Below are positions 11,384 to 23,462 of a stretch of 64,000 nt of DNA, piece by piece; positions within the stretch are counted from its first letter, which is position 1; each line of letters begins with the position of its first letter. The stretch comes from Pseudoscleropodium purum. Lineage: Eukaryota > Streptophyta > Bryopsida > Hypnales > Brachytheciaceae. The stretch lies in NCBI GenBank assembly GCA_963969395.1, contig OZ017803.1, positions 16,306,001 through 16,370,000 on the forward strand. The letters are read 5' to 3'. Both the position numbers and the translations under genes were made by a program. The notes under the pieces are model-generated. The model did not search any database and was not told where the DNA came from. It saw only the letters and a list, made by a program, of their open reading frames with translations.

Positions 11384-12069
11384 AATATACAAATGATGAA
11401 CCCATGTATGAAATGTCAATTGTTGTAGCATAGGACAACTTATCAAACAAAAACTTACCTTGCAAGGTTTGTTTTCATAGATTGGTTTTCTTTCAAACAT
11501 ATTGGTAGATCTTTCCTTAGTTTGAACTACTATATTCGTTATATAGTTTCATAATTTTATGTTACATATTTTTGTTTTCTGATACTAGTTCTTTCTAGTA
11601 TCTACATTTACATTTTCTAAAATGTACAAAGTGTCATTTGCAAAAAACATAATACTTTTGGTTAGGCCAATGTCTTATGTCTTGTGGCCCATTTTAGAAG
11701 TCCAAAATTACAAAGCTTATAGTATGGCACATGTTCAATAGGAGTGAAGACCATAAAATGTGAATAGCTCAACATTGCAAGTCATAGAAAGATGTTGAAG
11801 AAACATGACCAAATTTGGTGGAAAAATGAGCAAAATATTTGGCTTTGTTTGGCAATTGTTATGGTAACTCTTTTCCAATTAACATCTTAATACATTCCAC
11901 ATGGTTCATTCTAATGGACCTTTTACTATGGTTGAAAACTTTACAAAAAGAAGTTTACTACGACACATTGTTCCATGTGCATTTAAACTTTGCATTCTAT
12001 TTCAAGAAAGAATATAATAATCAATTTTATAAATATATACTAATGTAAGAATAACAATTATGTGAAGGC
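11384..12069. other. AT-rich intergenic
   Basis: An open frame at 11839-12048 has unusually regular residues but no recognisable domain. It may be part of the degenerate coding stretch that follows. Confidence 0.25.
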
Positions 12070-12480
12070 AAAAAGAAGGATATGAATGTTTACTTAAAAC
12101 CTCTAATCATTGAGTTGAAGGTCCTATTGATCAAGGGCAATGAGGCATTCAATGTTTTGTGAGTCATTGAAGAAAGTAGCCTACATTGGGCACCTAAAAG
12201 GTTTTTGAAGTATCGACAACATTAGAGGCAATACATTGTAAGGAGTTATTTCTATGGCATACAAGCCCTGGTATGAAACCAAAATGCACTCTTCTAGTGT
12301 GTCCAATGTAAGAACATTAAAGAAGATAGGGTTGAAATTACCAAGAGTAGAATGAAAGCAAGGATGAAAGCTCTAAACATATTCAACCACCTCCCTCATG
12401 ACAAGGTGCATTTTGAAACTTATTCCATTTTATGCTTGCAATTTGAATTCAACAACAATCATGATGTTGTATGTTTACAT
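12070..12480 (+). pseudogene. Possible CACTA (tnp2-like) transposase remnant
   Basis: Starting near 12070 a frame reads KKKDMNVYLKPLIIELKVLL, followed by a stop and then further sparse-stop stretches such as WAPKRFLKYRQH. DM-VYL-PL--ELK is the phrase I associate with the tnp2 transposase of plant En/Spm (CACTA) elements. The downstream signature of that protein is not visible. The frame is broken several times, so this is at best a dead fragment. Confidence 0.3.
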
Positions 12481-15400
12481 CCTCAAAGATAATAGTATAG
12501 TATCTTTTGAATAGATAGTGATTAATTGAGAGATTTACAATTAATCCACTGTCAATCAATTGACACCACTTAAATTTTAAATTAAAATTCATCACAATTT
12601 TTGGAAGAACCCCTTACAAACATTGCATATTTATATTTTTTAAATTTGTCTTTCTAGTACATTTGATATGGGATATTTCAGTCCAATTTTGTACCTGTAT
12701 CCATATCTATATGTCTATAGTCTATACTATATTATATACTTGTATTCTATATTGCATTTTGTATTGTAATATATATTTTTATTTTTGTGCCGTATTGTAT
12801 ACTTGTATATTATACCCATTTTGGATGACTAAGATTCACGATTAATTTAGATTTGACAGCTGACTTTAATTAGATTTGATGATAGGGGGTTGGAAGAGAT
12901 TTTTTTTCAAATTGCAATCAATGGCTCTTATTATTTAGTGTAGGAAGGAGGAGCCAAGGCAATATGGTAGCATCATTATAGTACATAGTATGTTTACATT
13001 GTCAAAAATATCTACTACTCTATAAAAATGCAATAAAAAAATTAACGTTACTCATTATTTTTCCAAATCATGTTATATTTATTAAAATTAAAATTAAAAT
13101 ATAATAAAAATAGAAGTAAAAGAATGTCTTGTACATTGCATGCACCAAAAAATGAAACATCTTAAAGGAAAATCAATGCTCATTAAAAAAACTTTAGAAT
13201 TTGTATTTAATATGATAAATCTATCTATGAAAGGTGTGCAAATGTTAAGCTAGATATGTTGAAATTGAAAATGCATATATGTTATTAATGTCTAACAATA
13301 TGGTTTGTGCTAGGTCTATATTAGAATAATAATTTACTCTTTTGTGACTACTAAGACTTGCCATAGATTTTTCTATTCTGAATGATGTATAAAGTGAAAT
13401 TGGAGTATTTTCCTTGATTAGAGTTACAATTTAAAATAGTATATAAAAAACAAAATCAAATATAATATTTATTTATTTATTCTTGACATGGCATGCATGT
13501 CATAGTTGTGTGTCTCACTTACAAAGTGAGATTAGAAAATTGATTTTGTAAACTTCTTTTAAATGTTGATGTTATTGGTATAACTCAAAAAATCTAATTC
13601 AAATATATGTATTTATTTTCTTTAACACTACATAGCATTGCTATATTTCTAGATGGGCAAGAAGAATTTGAAATTGAATTTGAATTTTTCTTCATTTCTT
13701 ATTATATGCAACATTTCTTGTAATACCAATAATAACAAAGATAATTTATAATTTTCTTAATTTCTTTTTTATACTTTGACATGTCTTCACCTACTAAATG
13801 CAATGCAGGTAGAAACATGACAAAATCAACATGAGAATTTGGGGTCTTGAAGGATGTAAGAATTATGGAAAGATGTGGTTACAAAGAAAATGACTTTGAT
13901 GCACGGACAATATGTAAATGTTCAAGGTTGAAGATTGGAGTTTTGACACTAGAATTCCTTGAAAATAGTATGTGAAGGAAGAATTTGTTTTGCCTACATC
14001 TATATCCCAAAAGTCTTTCTACTCATCCGTGAATTTATTGGCACTTAGTGGAGGAGGGTGAAAATTCCCCGTCAAAACAAACACCTTGAGAGAAGTCTAT
14101 ATAACCAAATTGTTATATTTAGGGTGATTGCAAAGAAAACCTATCATTTTTGCATCACATTTGAAGTGACAATGTTTAGGTCAACCATAACTTTGAGAGA
14201 ATGAAATAGATGTACTTGAAATTTTTATTGAAGATGATTAACTTGGTCATAATGAAATTCTTTATTTCTAAAATTTATAAAAAGATTTTTAAAATTATAA
14301 TTCAATTTAGCTAATTAACCTAATTTGTCATACTTTGTGGTTTAGGAGTTTTTAGTACTATGGAGTATCCAAAATTAATGATTTAGAGCTGAAATTTTTG
14401 TGGTCTACTCCTACACTAAGTGGGCATGTGCCTACTAAAGGTCACTTAAAAAAACATTATTTTATGTCCTCCACGTGCATGCTAATAGGACTCCTTTGTG
14501 CGTGCATTATTGAACCTTGAAAATGGTTATAAGATAATTCTTTTGGCGAAAATCTCTTCATCATATAGCTCTTCCAAATTTCCAATTTTTTTATTTTTTA
14601 AAATTGTTTCCCTATTCTTTACAAATTAAAACGTCAAAATACCTATTTTTTAAAATTAAGCACTTTTCTAGTTTTCCTATTTAGTAAGTTTTTCTATGTT
14701 TTTCCTTTGTAAGATATCTTCTTCTGAAAAGTGTATATATTAAACAAATTTTTATATAGTTTTTTAAAATAGTTTTTTAATTATAAAGTACCCTTGAAAA
14801 AATCATAAGTACTATGTAAAATGCTATAAAAATTGGTAGGTCTTTCTTGCAATCATCTTTTATAATATTTGATTTTGGCAAACTTGAATATTTTCTAAAT
14901 CCCTAGTCTTGCAAAATCAATCTTTAAGTTTTTGATTGGTGTACTACTGACCTTCTCACCAATTAATAATTTTAAATCAAACCTATTGCCCAATAGATCT
15001 TCAACCAACTTTATATTTTTTAGGATAAGATTTGTAAATAAGATTTCATTTGTAAAGTAGTAAATATAAATAATCTCAGTACTAGCTAAGTCATTATAAT
15101 TAATAGTAAGAAATGATTCAATTCATGGATGTTCTAATGTGTTTTTGCAATAAGAGAATATATTATATATAGATCTTTGGAGTATATACTAACCTTCATT
15201 TTCAACATTATACTTTGTTTTGATGTAATGCCTCAAAATGGTCATCCACTAGGACTATGAAATTGTATGTTATGTACTTCAATGCCATACTTATATAATT
15301 TATTAGCTCTAAATAGATGTATTTTTTCATTGCTCTCATATATATTTTTTAGCTGAATAATCATGACTTTTCAAAATCATTCAACTATAAAAATACCTAA

Positions 15401-15566
15401 TGTCAAACACTGAAAATATAAAATAAATATTATAAAGAAACAATAATCATAACATTAGTAGAAAAATAGTAATGGCTATAATAAAAAATTAACAAAAAAA
15501 TGTTGATGTCGTTTGTATCTTTAGTCTTGTTGTCTTGGATAATACTTATAATAGTCAGGGTTGACG
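12481..15566. other. 3 kb of AT-rich DNA with no gene
   Basis: Stop codons are dense in all frames. Features seen are only compositional: runs of TATA/TGTAT near 12690-12830 and alternating A/T blocks. I see no splice-bounded exon, RNA gene or transposon end. Confidence 0.35.
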
Positions 15567-15801
15567 AATCTCTACGTCTGCCCCAAAATAGCGTCCGTAA
15601 CTCGGACGTCCGGACGCCAGCAGACGCAGCGTCCTTCTCGCCGTCAGAAGACGAACGGCCGGAGGCGAGGCGAACGGACGGGGCGGACAAGCGGACGGGC
15701 AGACGGGCGGACGAGGCGGACGGCGTTCGCGAATGTCAGGGGACGTTGTGGCCATAGCGTCCGCGTCCGGACGTCCCGAACGTCCCACACACACGTAGAT
15801 T
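15567..15801. repeat. GC-rich foldback island built of CGGACG units
   Basis: This 235-bp block is extremely GC-rich within AT-rich DNA. Its ends are inverted: AATCTCTACGT at the left and ACGTAGATT at the right. Just inside them GCGTCCG...GGACGTCCGGACG is mirrored by CGTCCGCGTCCGGACGTCCC. The middle is dominated by the hexamer CGGACG and variants. It is open in several frames on both strands, which follows from its composition and not from coding. It lies where the left part of the TIR element ending at 15971 should be. Confidence 0.7.
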
Positions 15802-15971
15802 AGCAACAACTAACCTACGCTAAAACACTACGATGTGGAGAGGCCCCCGACGCCACATCCCGTGACAAATCGGTATGCCACGTCAATGAGCTAGTGTTAG
15901 GTAGTTTTCGCAGTTTGGGAACTGTTGGGAACTCACAGCCTTTCAAAGGGTTGAAAACTCCTCTAATGTTT
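15802..15971. mobile_element. CATTAG-family TIR element, truncated right part
   Basis: It ends TTGAAAACTCCTCTAATG, the terminal repeat of the family at 10387-10667. It carries the family core in reverse (GCCACGTCAATGAGC, GGGAACTCACAGCC). The expected left terminus cannot be found; the GC-rich island lies directly upstream. Confidence 0.55.
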
Positions 15972-16989
15972 ATATTAAGTTCTTTCCTATTTAAAAAGCA
16001 CTGTACAATCACAACACATATATTTATTTGTTTTTTACATGACAACAATTAATAACATAATTGAAAACACTTAGATCAGTAGCTTTTATCACTTTCTGAA
16101 GTCTCTCAAACCACATAAGTGGCAAGAAATGTTCACAAAACTCACACTTCCAAGCTTTTTACAATAGCTCTATACTATTTTCGGGTCTTCTGTAGGGATG
16201 GTTCAAAATACCCAAGTGAAATTAGAACCTCTCACCATAGTTGTTCGACTTCGACTTGGTTTTTTCAAATTGGAGTTGGTTGACAAAATTTACAAGTTTG
16301 ATTAGAAAAGTATTCTCAATGGAATAAGCTCAAATAGCCTACAAAAGACTAATTAGGCCCATTGTCAACATAATCGTGACAAACCTCTCAAAACTCCTTG
16401 AGTCTATAAGTATATCAAAGCTTCACTTACGCTTAGAAGAGGTTGTTCTAGGCAATCAAGTGGTGAGCAATTTTAGCTCGGGGTCATCACACTAGATAGC
16501 CCACCCACAATTGAAATTTTGCCCATCTGATGTAGTCAATATATAGTTGATTTTTGCAAATGTTAAAAAAAGTCAACATGGAATTACTTATTGACACTTG
16601 GCTACTAGCGCGGAGTTGCAAATGTAAGTCAAATAGAGTACAGACTTATATTAGAGCGCAAATACATTTTGAGTCTAGCATCTAAGTAACAATAGTATAA
16701 TTCAGCGCTTGAATTTTGTCAAATCCACACTTCACAAAATCACTTTGAAAGAGCTTGAGGCACAATATCATGCGGTCTTAGCTAGATGACTTAAAAATAA
16801 AGAGAAATACTCAAAAGAATTTTTTTACGTTTATAAGGATGTCCACAAGAAATCTCATATATCTTAGCTCTTAATTGATGGCATGGTCTTCATGAAGCAC
16901 AGGGAAAAAACTTGGGTCATCACTAAGTTTATAAAAATCTTTAAATGAAGGATTTTGAAACACTAAAGGGGTTGGATGGTAGACAAGAG
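15972..16989. other. Intergenic, possibly 5' part of the decayed LINE
   Basis: No domain is readable here. Its position immediately upstream of a reverse transcriptase remnant suggests it may include the eroded endonuclease part, but I cannot show that. Confidence 0.25.
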
Positions 16990-18620
16990 ATATTATGTAG
17001 TGTTCCAAGGGGGGTCACAGAGGCGTACAACCAAAAATTTTGCTAAATTTTAATTCTATCAAAGTTGTAGGACACCATAATGGACCTATCAATTCAAATG
17101 CAATAAGAGACAACAATATCCTAGCTAACTTTATCAAGGCCTCTACCAATTCTATCTACAACAAGCTTCTCAAAGTGGCATGGGAAGTACTATATACAAG
17201 GGCCCTATCTAGGTTACATAACAAAGGTATAATTTTGTTGATACTGAAAAAAAGGAATGCAAGCCTCATCGAAAATTTTAAACAGATCACATTGCTCTTT
17301 TTGTTTTACAAATTGGTTGCCAAAGTTTTAGTAAAGAGACTTCAAACAATACTACCAAAAATTGTTAGACCAAATCAAATTAGTTTTGTCCAAGATTGGT
17401 GTAATATTGACAATATATTCATGGCCTAAGAAGCCATCCACTGTGTGGAAGAGTTGAATCAAGACCTCACATTGCTTCTTCTTGACTTTCAGAAAGTTTA
17501 TCACCAAATCTTATAGAATTTTATAGTAGTGGAATTTTATCACATGGTCTATCTATTAGGGCAATCCATTGGCCCCATTTCTATTTGTGGTGGTTCTAGA
17601 TGCATTGGGATACATGCTAGATGATAGTAGATATGAGATTCAAGGCTTTATACTTCCTAGAGGTTCTACAATGATAGATGTACCCCACATAGATGACATG
17701 GTATTATACGTTTAGAGAATAAAATTAAACCTCAACAACGCATATGGTGTATTGTCAACATTTTGTTTAGCCTTGGGATCAAAGGTGATATGGAATAAAA
17801 CCTTTACTATTGAGCTTCATGGAGTCTTAAGACTTTTATTTGAGATGAAGACATGGGATTAAATTAGGAAGTGGAGAGGATGGGAGTTAGATTCCTTAGT
17901 CCCCTAATTGGATTTCATTTACCACCAAATACAAATAAGGCCCCTCTTATAGTCTTATTGCTTCACTTAAGAAAAAATTGAAAATTGAAGACAGTTTCAC
18001 AAGCAGGATGGATCATTATTTGTAATTAGGTGCTTCTAGCCACCCATACAATAGCTTGCTACACAAAATTTGTTAAAAATTGTAACCTTATTAAAGGGCT
18101 TATGTGACAATATCTATGAATTGGAAAAGATGAAGGTCAGTGTACTATTAGAGTCAAATGGAGTGCTTTCATTCTTCCATAGATGGAGAACAAAATTAGA
18201 TTTATGGATCCATTGTTATAGATGCAAGCCTTCCTTGCCAAACTGGTCATGAGAAGGTTTTTTCCAAGTAGCGAACCCTAAAAAACCTATTGAAACATAA
18301 GATTGATACTAATAGACTAGTTAGGAATGCTAAATGGCATAAATCTTCTAATTGGCTATTCTTTAGCAAGGGATTCAAGAAAATAACCATTCTTTTTTAT
18401 TGGATTCTCTATAAGAAGGAATCTTGTACAATAGGAATTACAAGTAGGTTGCATCTTGCAACAACTTGTTTGGAAACTTATTCATTAGAGGATGATAGGA
18501 CTTTGTTGAAGTTGGGGCCTAAGATGGGCCTACATCTTTGGATGAGGGCTAAAATTACTAAAGTCATGGATTTATAGGACTTTGATAGAGTTAATTGGAT
18601 TTTGAATGATGAAATTCAAG
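16990..18620 (+). pseudogene. Degenerate LINE reverse transcriptase
   Basis: The open frame at 17040-17429 contains NFKQITLLFLFYKLVAKVL and VRPNQISFVQDW, matching the conserved blocks NFRPISL-YK--AK-L and P-QSAF--GR of plant non-LTR reverse transcriptases. After a stop, the adjoining sequence gives LLLDFQKVYHQI (normally LDFEKAYD). Near 17690 it gives HIDDMVLYV, the position of the catalytic Y/F-A-D-D. Further open pieces at 18070-18252 and 18290-18577 look like the C-terminal part. Many stops and frame changes make it inactive. No poly-A tail or target duplication was identified. Confidence 0.75.
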
Positions 18621-18994
18621 CTAAACTACCAAGAAGAGGCATAGAGATAGAAAAAGGTAGAAATAGGAGGCTCAAAACCTTCTTACATATGGTTTAAAAA
18701 CATACCTAAATACAAGACAAATTACTTGGCTACACCAATCTAAAAGCTTATACTATTACCTATATTTAAATTCATACATTTGAATAGCAATATCATATTA
18801 CTAGTAGAAAACCATGTTGAAATCCATGTTATTTTCCAATGCTTCTATATTAGACAAATAACTTAATAGGATTGTTGAGGCCTATCATTGCATTTGCATT
18901 GAGAACCATATTAAAACTAATATAATATGTTGACTATGTGATTATGATATGATACCATAGTTTTGCGGTTTTCAATTCATATTAATCCCTGTAA

Positions 18995-20813
18995 GTCCAA
19001 ACAACATTTTTTGGCAACATAGCAAATTGGGCAGCTCATTACAAATGAAATTTTTATTTTTTTCTATAAAATTTTCACACAAGTGGCCAAAAAAAAGCTT
19101 TAAGGCCCAATAATTTTCATAAATTTTGACTATATGGTTAAAAAGATATTGTATGATATGTAATTTTCAATATTTGGTAGATAGGTCAAGAAGCTTAGAA
19201 CTTTTTTTTAAATCACTTTTTTAAGAAGTAAAAATTCAAAATTGGAATTTTAGATTTATATATAGAGAGAGAGTTTTGAAACATTCCATTTCGATTAATG
19301 AGATGAAAGTTATGAGGAGTTTAATTTGTGGGTAGCCATAAAATTTCTACTCTACAATAAATTTCGAAGTCTTTTCTTTAACTCCTAAAGGACGAGCATG
19401 CGTTTTTTGGCTATATAGAAATTTTGGACAAATGCATGCAATTAGAGATTTCCATAATATTAGCCCAAATTTTTATAGAAGGTGGGGACAAAGAATATCT
19501 TTCATATGGACTAAATTTCATGAGATTTGGAAATAGGAGGCAAAATTTATGGCCTAATAAGTCAAGGCAAATAAAAAAAATCAATCTTCTCAGAAATAAA
19601 AATTTGAAATTTTTTTTTTGACTTATATATATGTAGAGCTGTAGAGGGCTTTGAATCATTCCATTTTGATCAATGAGTCAAAAGTTATGAGGATTTTTGT
19701 TTGTGGGTAGTTATGGATTCTCTACTCTAATATAAACTTTGAAGTCCTTTATCTTATTCAATTTCCAATATTTTAGGAAAAAAATAAAATCATAGGATGT
19801 AGATTTTTTTATTATAACATTCCAACCATTGGGATTGGCATTTTTCAATTCCATAATTTAATTCTTAACAAATTAGTATTTTGAATCATTTTCTACTATT
19901 GTCTACTTACTATTTTTTTCCTATATGTTATACAATTCCACATGATTTGAAATTTTTCAAGAATGTGACTAACTTGTTTAGGAAAAACAATTCAAAAAGC
20001 ACCACCATTTTAGACATTTTTTCATAGAAAAGTCAGCTTGTGAAGTATACCTACCCTGCTTTTTGCATTGTAGAAAAAATGATTTTAGTGAATTTGAATG
20101 CTTATATCTTGCAATCTATATAGTGGAAATGTGTGAAATGTTTTCCACATGTTTTTAAGTCAACATAATACAAGATCCTATAGTTATATGTGTTAAAAAA
20201 AAAAATTTCAAATTTTTTTTATTTGTATTAAAAATGGCAGTTTTTGAGCATTTTCAATGAAAACATGGTTGTGAAATTTAAAGAGTTAATTCAATTTTTA
20301 ATATATATATTTTTTAAATCGTTATAGATTGTTCATTACAACCTTACAACCATTGAGATCAAAAATTTTCAAATCCATAACTAAATTCTTAACAATTTAA
20401 CATTTTAACTCATATTGTATTTCCTTCTATTTACTATTTTGTTCAAGCATGAATATGAAATAATTTTTGTTTGAAATTTTTCTTAGGTTTTTCCAATTTA
20501 TATATTAAAAAAAAAATTACATAGAATGATGAATTGTAGGATCTACACATTTTTGTTTAAAAATTTGAAAGATGAAATCTAACCATTTAGGAAGAATTGA
20601 AAATACTTCTTTTAGAAATTCAAGCCACTTGATCTTGCAATTTGTAAGGTTTCTTATTTTAAAATTTTAGGAGGGTGTACTCGAACAAGTTAATTAAAGG
20701 ATTCAATGTTTGGATTTTTTAATGAATAAATATAGATGAAAATTTTAGTGTTGCTTTGGCTTTGAGTATTTTAAAATAATTTTGAGCCTAAAAACACCAA
20801 AAAACTTCAAGGG
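18995..20813. mobile_element. Long AT-rich TA-flanked element with internal duplication
   Basis: It begins near TTAATCCCTGTAAGTCC and ends near CAAGGGTTAA, both bordered by TA. It contains the family phrase TTTTTGGCAACATAG. A second start-like segment (TTTTTTGGCTATATAGAAATTTTGG) at about 19402 and two copies of the TTGAATCATTCCATTTTGATCA-type block (near 19275 and 19650) show that two elements are fused or nested. Related copies are at 39255-40165, 55141-56096 and 57778-58693. No protein is encoded. Confidence 0.5.
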
Positions 20814-21174
20814 TTAAAATTGACCTAGAGGATGTTAGCCTAAATATGAATGAACTATGGTATTTTGTAGAATCTGCAACAATTTTTGTCTGGAAGAAGA
20901 TATGCCACCATATTCTCTTTGTAGTTACATTGAATGGGATTAAACATGCATTTTGCAATATATTCATTAATTGTAGCCCACTCTCTACGATATCACTGAA
21001 GGAACTATTGCATAACATGTACATGATAATTGTCCATGATAACAATGTACATTTCAAACATGTAGAATATACAAACATGTACTTTGGATGCCTTTCGTGA
21101 CCACAACATTTCAACTTCAAAAATTCATAACTAATTCCACAAAGCACCAAAAAATATGAAACGAGTTGGTGTTA
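20814..21174. other. AT-rich spacer containing part of a family D repeat
   Basis: From about 21095 the sequence CATTTCAACTTCAAAAATTCATAAC belongs to the family D core. The overlapping open frames on both strands (20788-21150 and 20846-21100) are uninterrupted by chance and lack features. Confidence 0.35.
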
Positions 21175-21840
21175 AATGCCAATTTCATTTGTCTTTCAAG
21201 AAAAAATTAATGAAAAAAATTTCACCCTCCCCAAATTGATTTTCATTTTCAGCTCTTAAATGGGCACTTTACCAACCTCCTACCTTAATCCCCCTTTGTC
21301 TGCGTTTCCTCCGTTCCTTGCCTGCGGCTTGAACTGTCTGCGTTCGTTCAGTACTTCAGTTCATCTCTTCACTCCTTCAGAGATCCCGAACGGAATTGCA
21401 GCTTTTCCGAGACAGAGAACGCCATCGCCAATGCTTCGAGGGCGAGGTAGTATTCTTTTGGTCGGCCTCCTTCTCTTCCAAATTAGTCCCGTAGGATTGA
21501 TTATGTTCCTAATTGAGGTTAGTGAATCGCAATGCAACGGAGCAGGTATTCCACAACTCATGCTCCTTTCACGTCTTCTCATAATTCCGCGTCGTGACTT
21601 AATAATCTCCTTTGCATCCGTTGCATCCTCAGACAGGGATTGCCTGGCTCGGACTTCAGTACTCGTTTGCATTTCGAACTTAAGTACTCCTTTGTAGAAC
21701 CCCGGATGGAATTTGCAGCGTCTTCTATTGTATTGCTGCCGAGACAGAAATGCTATCGCCAATTCTCGCGGGGCACGATATTCTTTACAACGCTCGCTTG
21801 TTATTCTTTCTTAGTTTGGGGATTAGCCGTAGTTTCGTAG
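21175..21840 (+). pseudogene. Third copy of the duplicated 5' region, itself internally duplicated
   Basis: Positions 21361-21453 match 4514-4621, the putative first exon of the lysine-rich gene copies. The block GGAATTGCAGCTTTTCCGAG to GCCATCGCCAATGCT is echoed at about 21710-21765 in diverged form (GGAATTTGCAGC, CCGAGACAGAAATGCTATCGCC). No KVGK exon follows. The long open frames at 21260-21697 (plus) and 21361-21762 (minus) overlap each other and have no recognisable domain. Confidence 0.4.
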
Positions 21841-21885
21841 TGTTTTCTATTTGTGATTTTCAATTGAGTAGGTATGCAAGTCCTC

Positions 21886-21916
21886 GGGTTAGGATTAGGG
21901 TTAGGGTTAGGGTTTT
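21886..21916 (+). repeat. Telomere-like TTAGGG motif cluster
   Basis: The sequence GGTTAGGATTAGGGTTAGGG followed by TTAGGG is a short interstitial telomere-like tract. It is one of three within 860 bp around the tRNA gene. Short telo-boxes are common upstream of plant housekeeping and translation-related genes. Confidence 0.6.
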
Positions 21917-22032
21917 TGAGCTCCTGCGCCTTTGCTCTATTTCGTTCTGCGGATGGGTGTTTCTGAAACTACTTTTAGGAAGTTTTGAAGAGGTTGGACA
22001 TCCCGGGGATCCGAAGGGGATATGGGACCACT

Positions 22033-22106
22033 GCCCCCGTAGCTCAGTTGGTTAGAGCATCGGTCTTATGAGCCGAAGGTCGTGGGTTCGAGCCCCCCCG
22101 GGAGCA
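22033..22106 (+). tRNA. tRNA-Ile (UAU)-like gene
   Basis: A cloverleaf can be drawn by hand. The acceptor pairs GCCCCCG with CGGGAGC (one C-A mismatch), the D stem is GCUC/GAGC, the anticodon stem UCGGU/GCCGA, and the T arm GUGGG-UUCGAGC-CCCCC (one U-C mismatch). The anticodon at 22067-22069 is UAU, which reads AUA isoleucine. Both polymerase III boxes are good (TAGCTCAGTTGG and GGTTCGAGCC). There is no intron, although plant tRNA-Ile(UAU) genes often have one. The two stem mismatches and G at position 37 leave open a decaying gene. A short T run (TTTTATTTTTT, about 22127) could terminate transcription. Confidence 0.75.
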
Positions 22107-22332
22107 CTTGCTACGTGAACTTTTACTTTTATTTTTTCGACGGGAATGTTGAGGAGGATTGAAATCATATCAAATCACGACTTCTACTTTTCAACTGCAC
22201 TTGGAGTCGATGAAGTGTGAAAGCATATGATTATATTTTGCTTATGCTGCAACACTGGTCCATGACGTTCAATCGATTGCGGATTTCTCACTCCTAGGTC
22301 TGAGGTCTTAATGCAAGTGTCGAATGGACATC

Positions 22333-22357
22333 CTAGGGTTTAGGGTTTAGGGTTTTG
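22333..22357 (+). repeat. TTTAGGG telomere-type motif
   Basis: AGGGTTTAGGGTTTAGGG is three plant telomere units. A shorter form, AGGGTTTAGGGTTTTGG, occurs at 22731-22747. These are too short for a telomere and probably are promoter telo-boxes or chance residues. Confidence 0.6.
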
Positions 22358-23340
22358 AGCTAGACTAATTGCAGCTGCCACTAACTTACCGTTATGTACT
22401 TCCAATTAGCACATTTTTCAGTTTGGTCTTTTCCATAGTGAAGGTGGGTTCCGGGAACAGATGATTCATTCTCTTCCCCTACCTTAGAGTTTACAACGCC
22501 AGCAGCAGGGTTGGAACTGTTCCAACTCTCATGCATTGAAATCGCTCAATTGCTCGTACAGTAATTGATTGCAGTTCAAGCGTATCTTTTGATAGGAGCT
22601 TTGCATCCCTGCATGAGATCAGAAATAACGTGCAGCATCAACCACAATGGGGATACATTGGAGGCCAATTGCTGTTTCGAAAGAAACAGGAAACGCAGGT
22701 GACAAATATGGGCGCAGGTGACGAATTTGTAGGGTTTAGGGTTTTGGGGGTTTCCAGGTTCGCCAGTTTCGTTGAGGTTGAAATTGCAGTACCTATCATC
22801 TCGCTGAGGAAGAGGTTCTTACAGCAGTATCGATGTGCGTGAGCTTGCATGACAAATTGATCGGACGTATTTGGACTCCCAGGATGATCATCTACAAACT
22901 GATTGATGTACCATTCGTTGGTTTCGGTGTAGTTCTTGATTCAAAATGCTCAACGTTGAGTGCTTTCAATGTTGGAATTGGAGCATCAATGAAAGCCTGC
23001 TGGCAGAAGTCGTAGGTACTTTGAAATTCCACCTTCTCTGACTAAATTTTATTTTGTAGAGGAAGATGAATCTCCACTTTGGAAGCATGAAGACGATCTC
23101 CAATCTCAAAGCATGAAGATCCGTTTCCAACATGGAAAATCTCCTTAACGCGAGTGACAGCTTCTAACTTCCAATGTTCCGTGCTTATTGAAGAATGTGA
23201 CCGAGTGACTGCGTCCAAGCTTTCAAGGTTGTTTAGTTATCAAAGAATGCTAGTGACAGCTTCCAATGTTGTTTAGTTATGAAAGAAACTGAATGTGCCA
23301 TGTTGCGAATTTTGCCCAAGCTGCCAACGTAGAAAAGCTT
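22358..23340. other. Single-copy intergenic sequence, no gene assigned
   Basis: The sequence is not obviously repetitive apart from a telomere-type motif at 22731 and a small direct repeat at about 23225-23285 (GTTGTTTAGTTAT twice). Open frames at 22630-22842 and 22833-23015 lack features and splice support. Confidence 0.3.
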
Positions 23341-23348
23341 AAAAGGTT

Positions 23349-23462
23349 AGAAGCTCCTCTAACCCGTAAGAGTTCTGGCGTCCAGTGGGTGGGATTAGGA
23401 ATGTTTTCAAGAGCTTACTGTGAAAAAGTTACGGATTCTTACGGGGTAGAGGAGCTTCCGTA
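23349..23462. repeat. Small foldback with arms of about 25 bp
   Basis: GAAGCTCCTCTAACCCGTAAGA (from about 23354) is mirrored by TCTTACGGGGTAGAGGAGCTTC (about 23436-23457). The loop is about 60 bases. It could be a short foldback element or a structured transcript. Nothing in it is coding. Confidence 0.55.

Noticed and set aside
15590..15790. CRISPR-like array in the CGGACG island
   Set aside because: The repeats are short, irregular and without spacers, in plant nuclear DNA.
15430..15809. Four overlapping open frames around the GC-rich island
   Set aside because: They are open on both strands because CGGACG repeats lack stop codons; the peptides are low complexity.
21260..21762. Protein-coding gene of 130-145 residues
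   Set aside because: Open frames overlap on both strands, and the sequence is explained by duplicated first-exon or leader segments.
21886..22747. Chromosome end
   Set aside because: The telomere-type tracts are only a few units long and genes continue on both sides.
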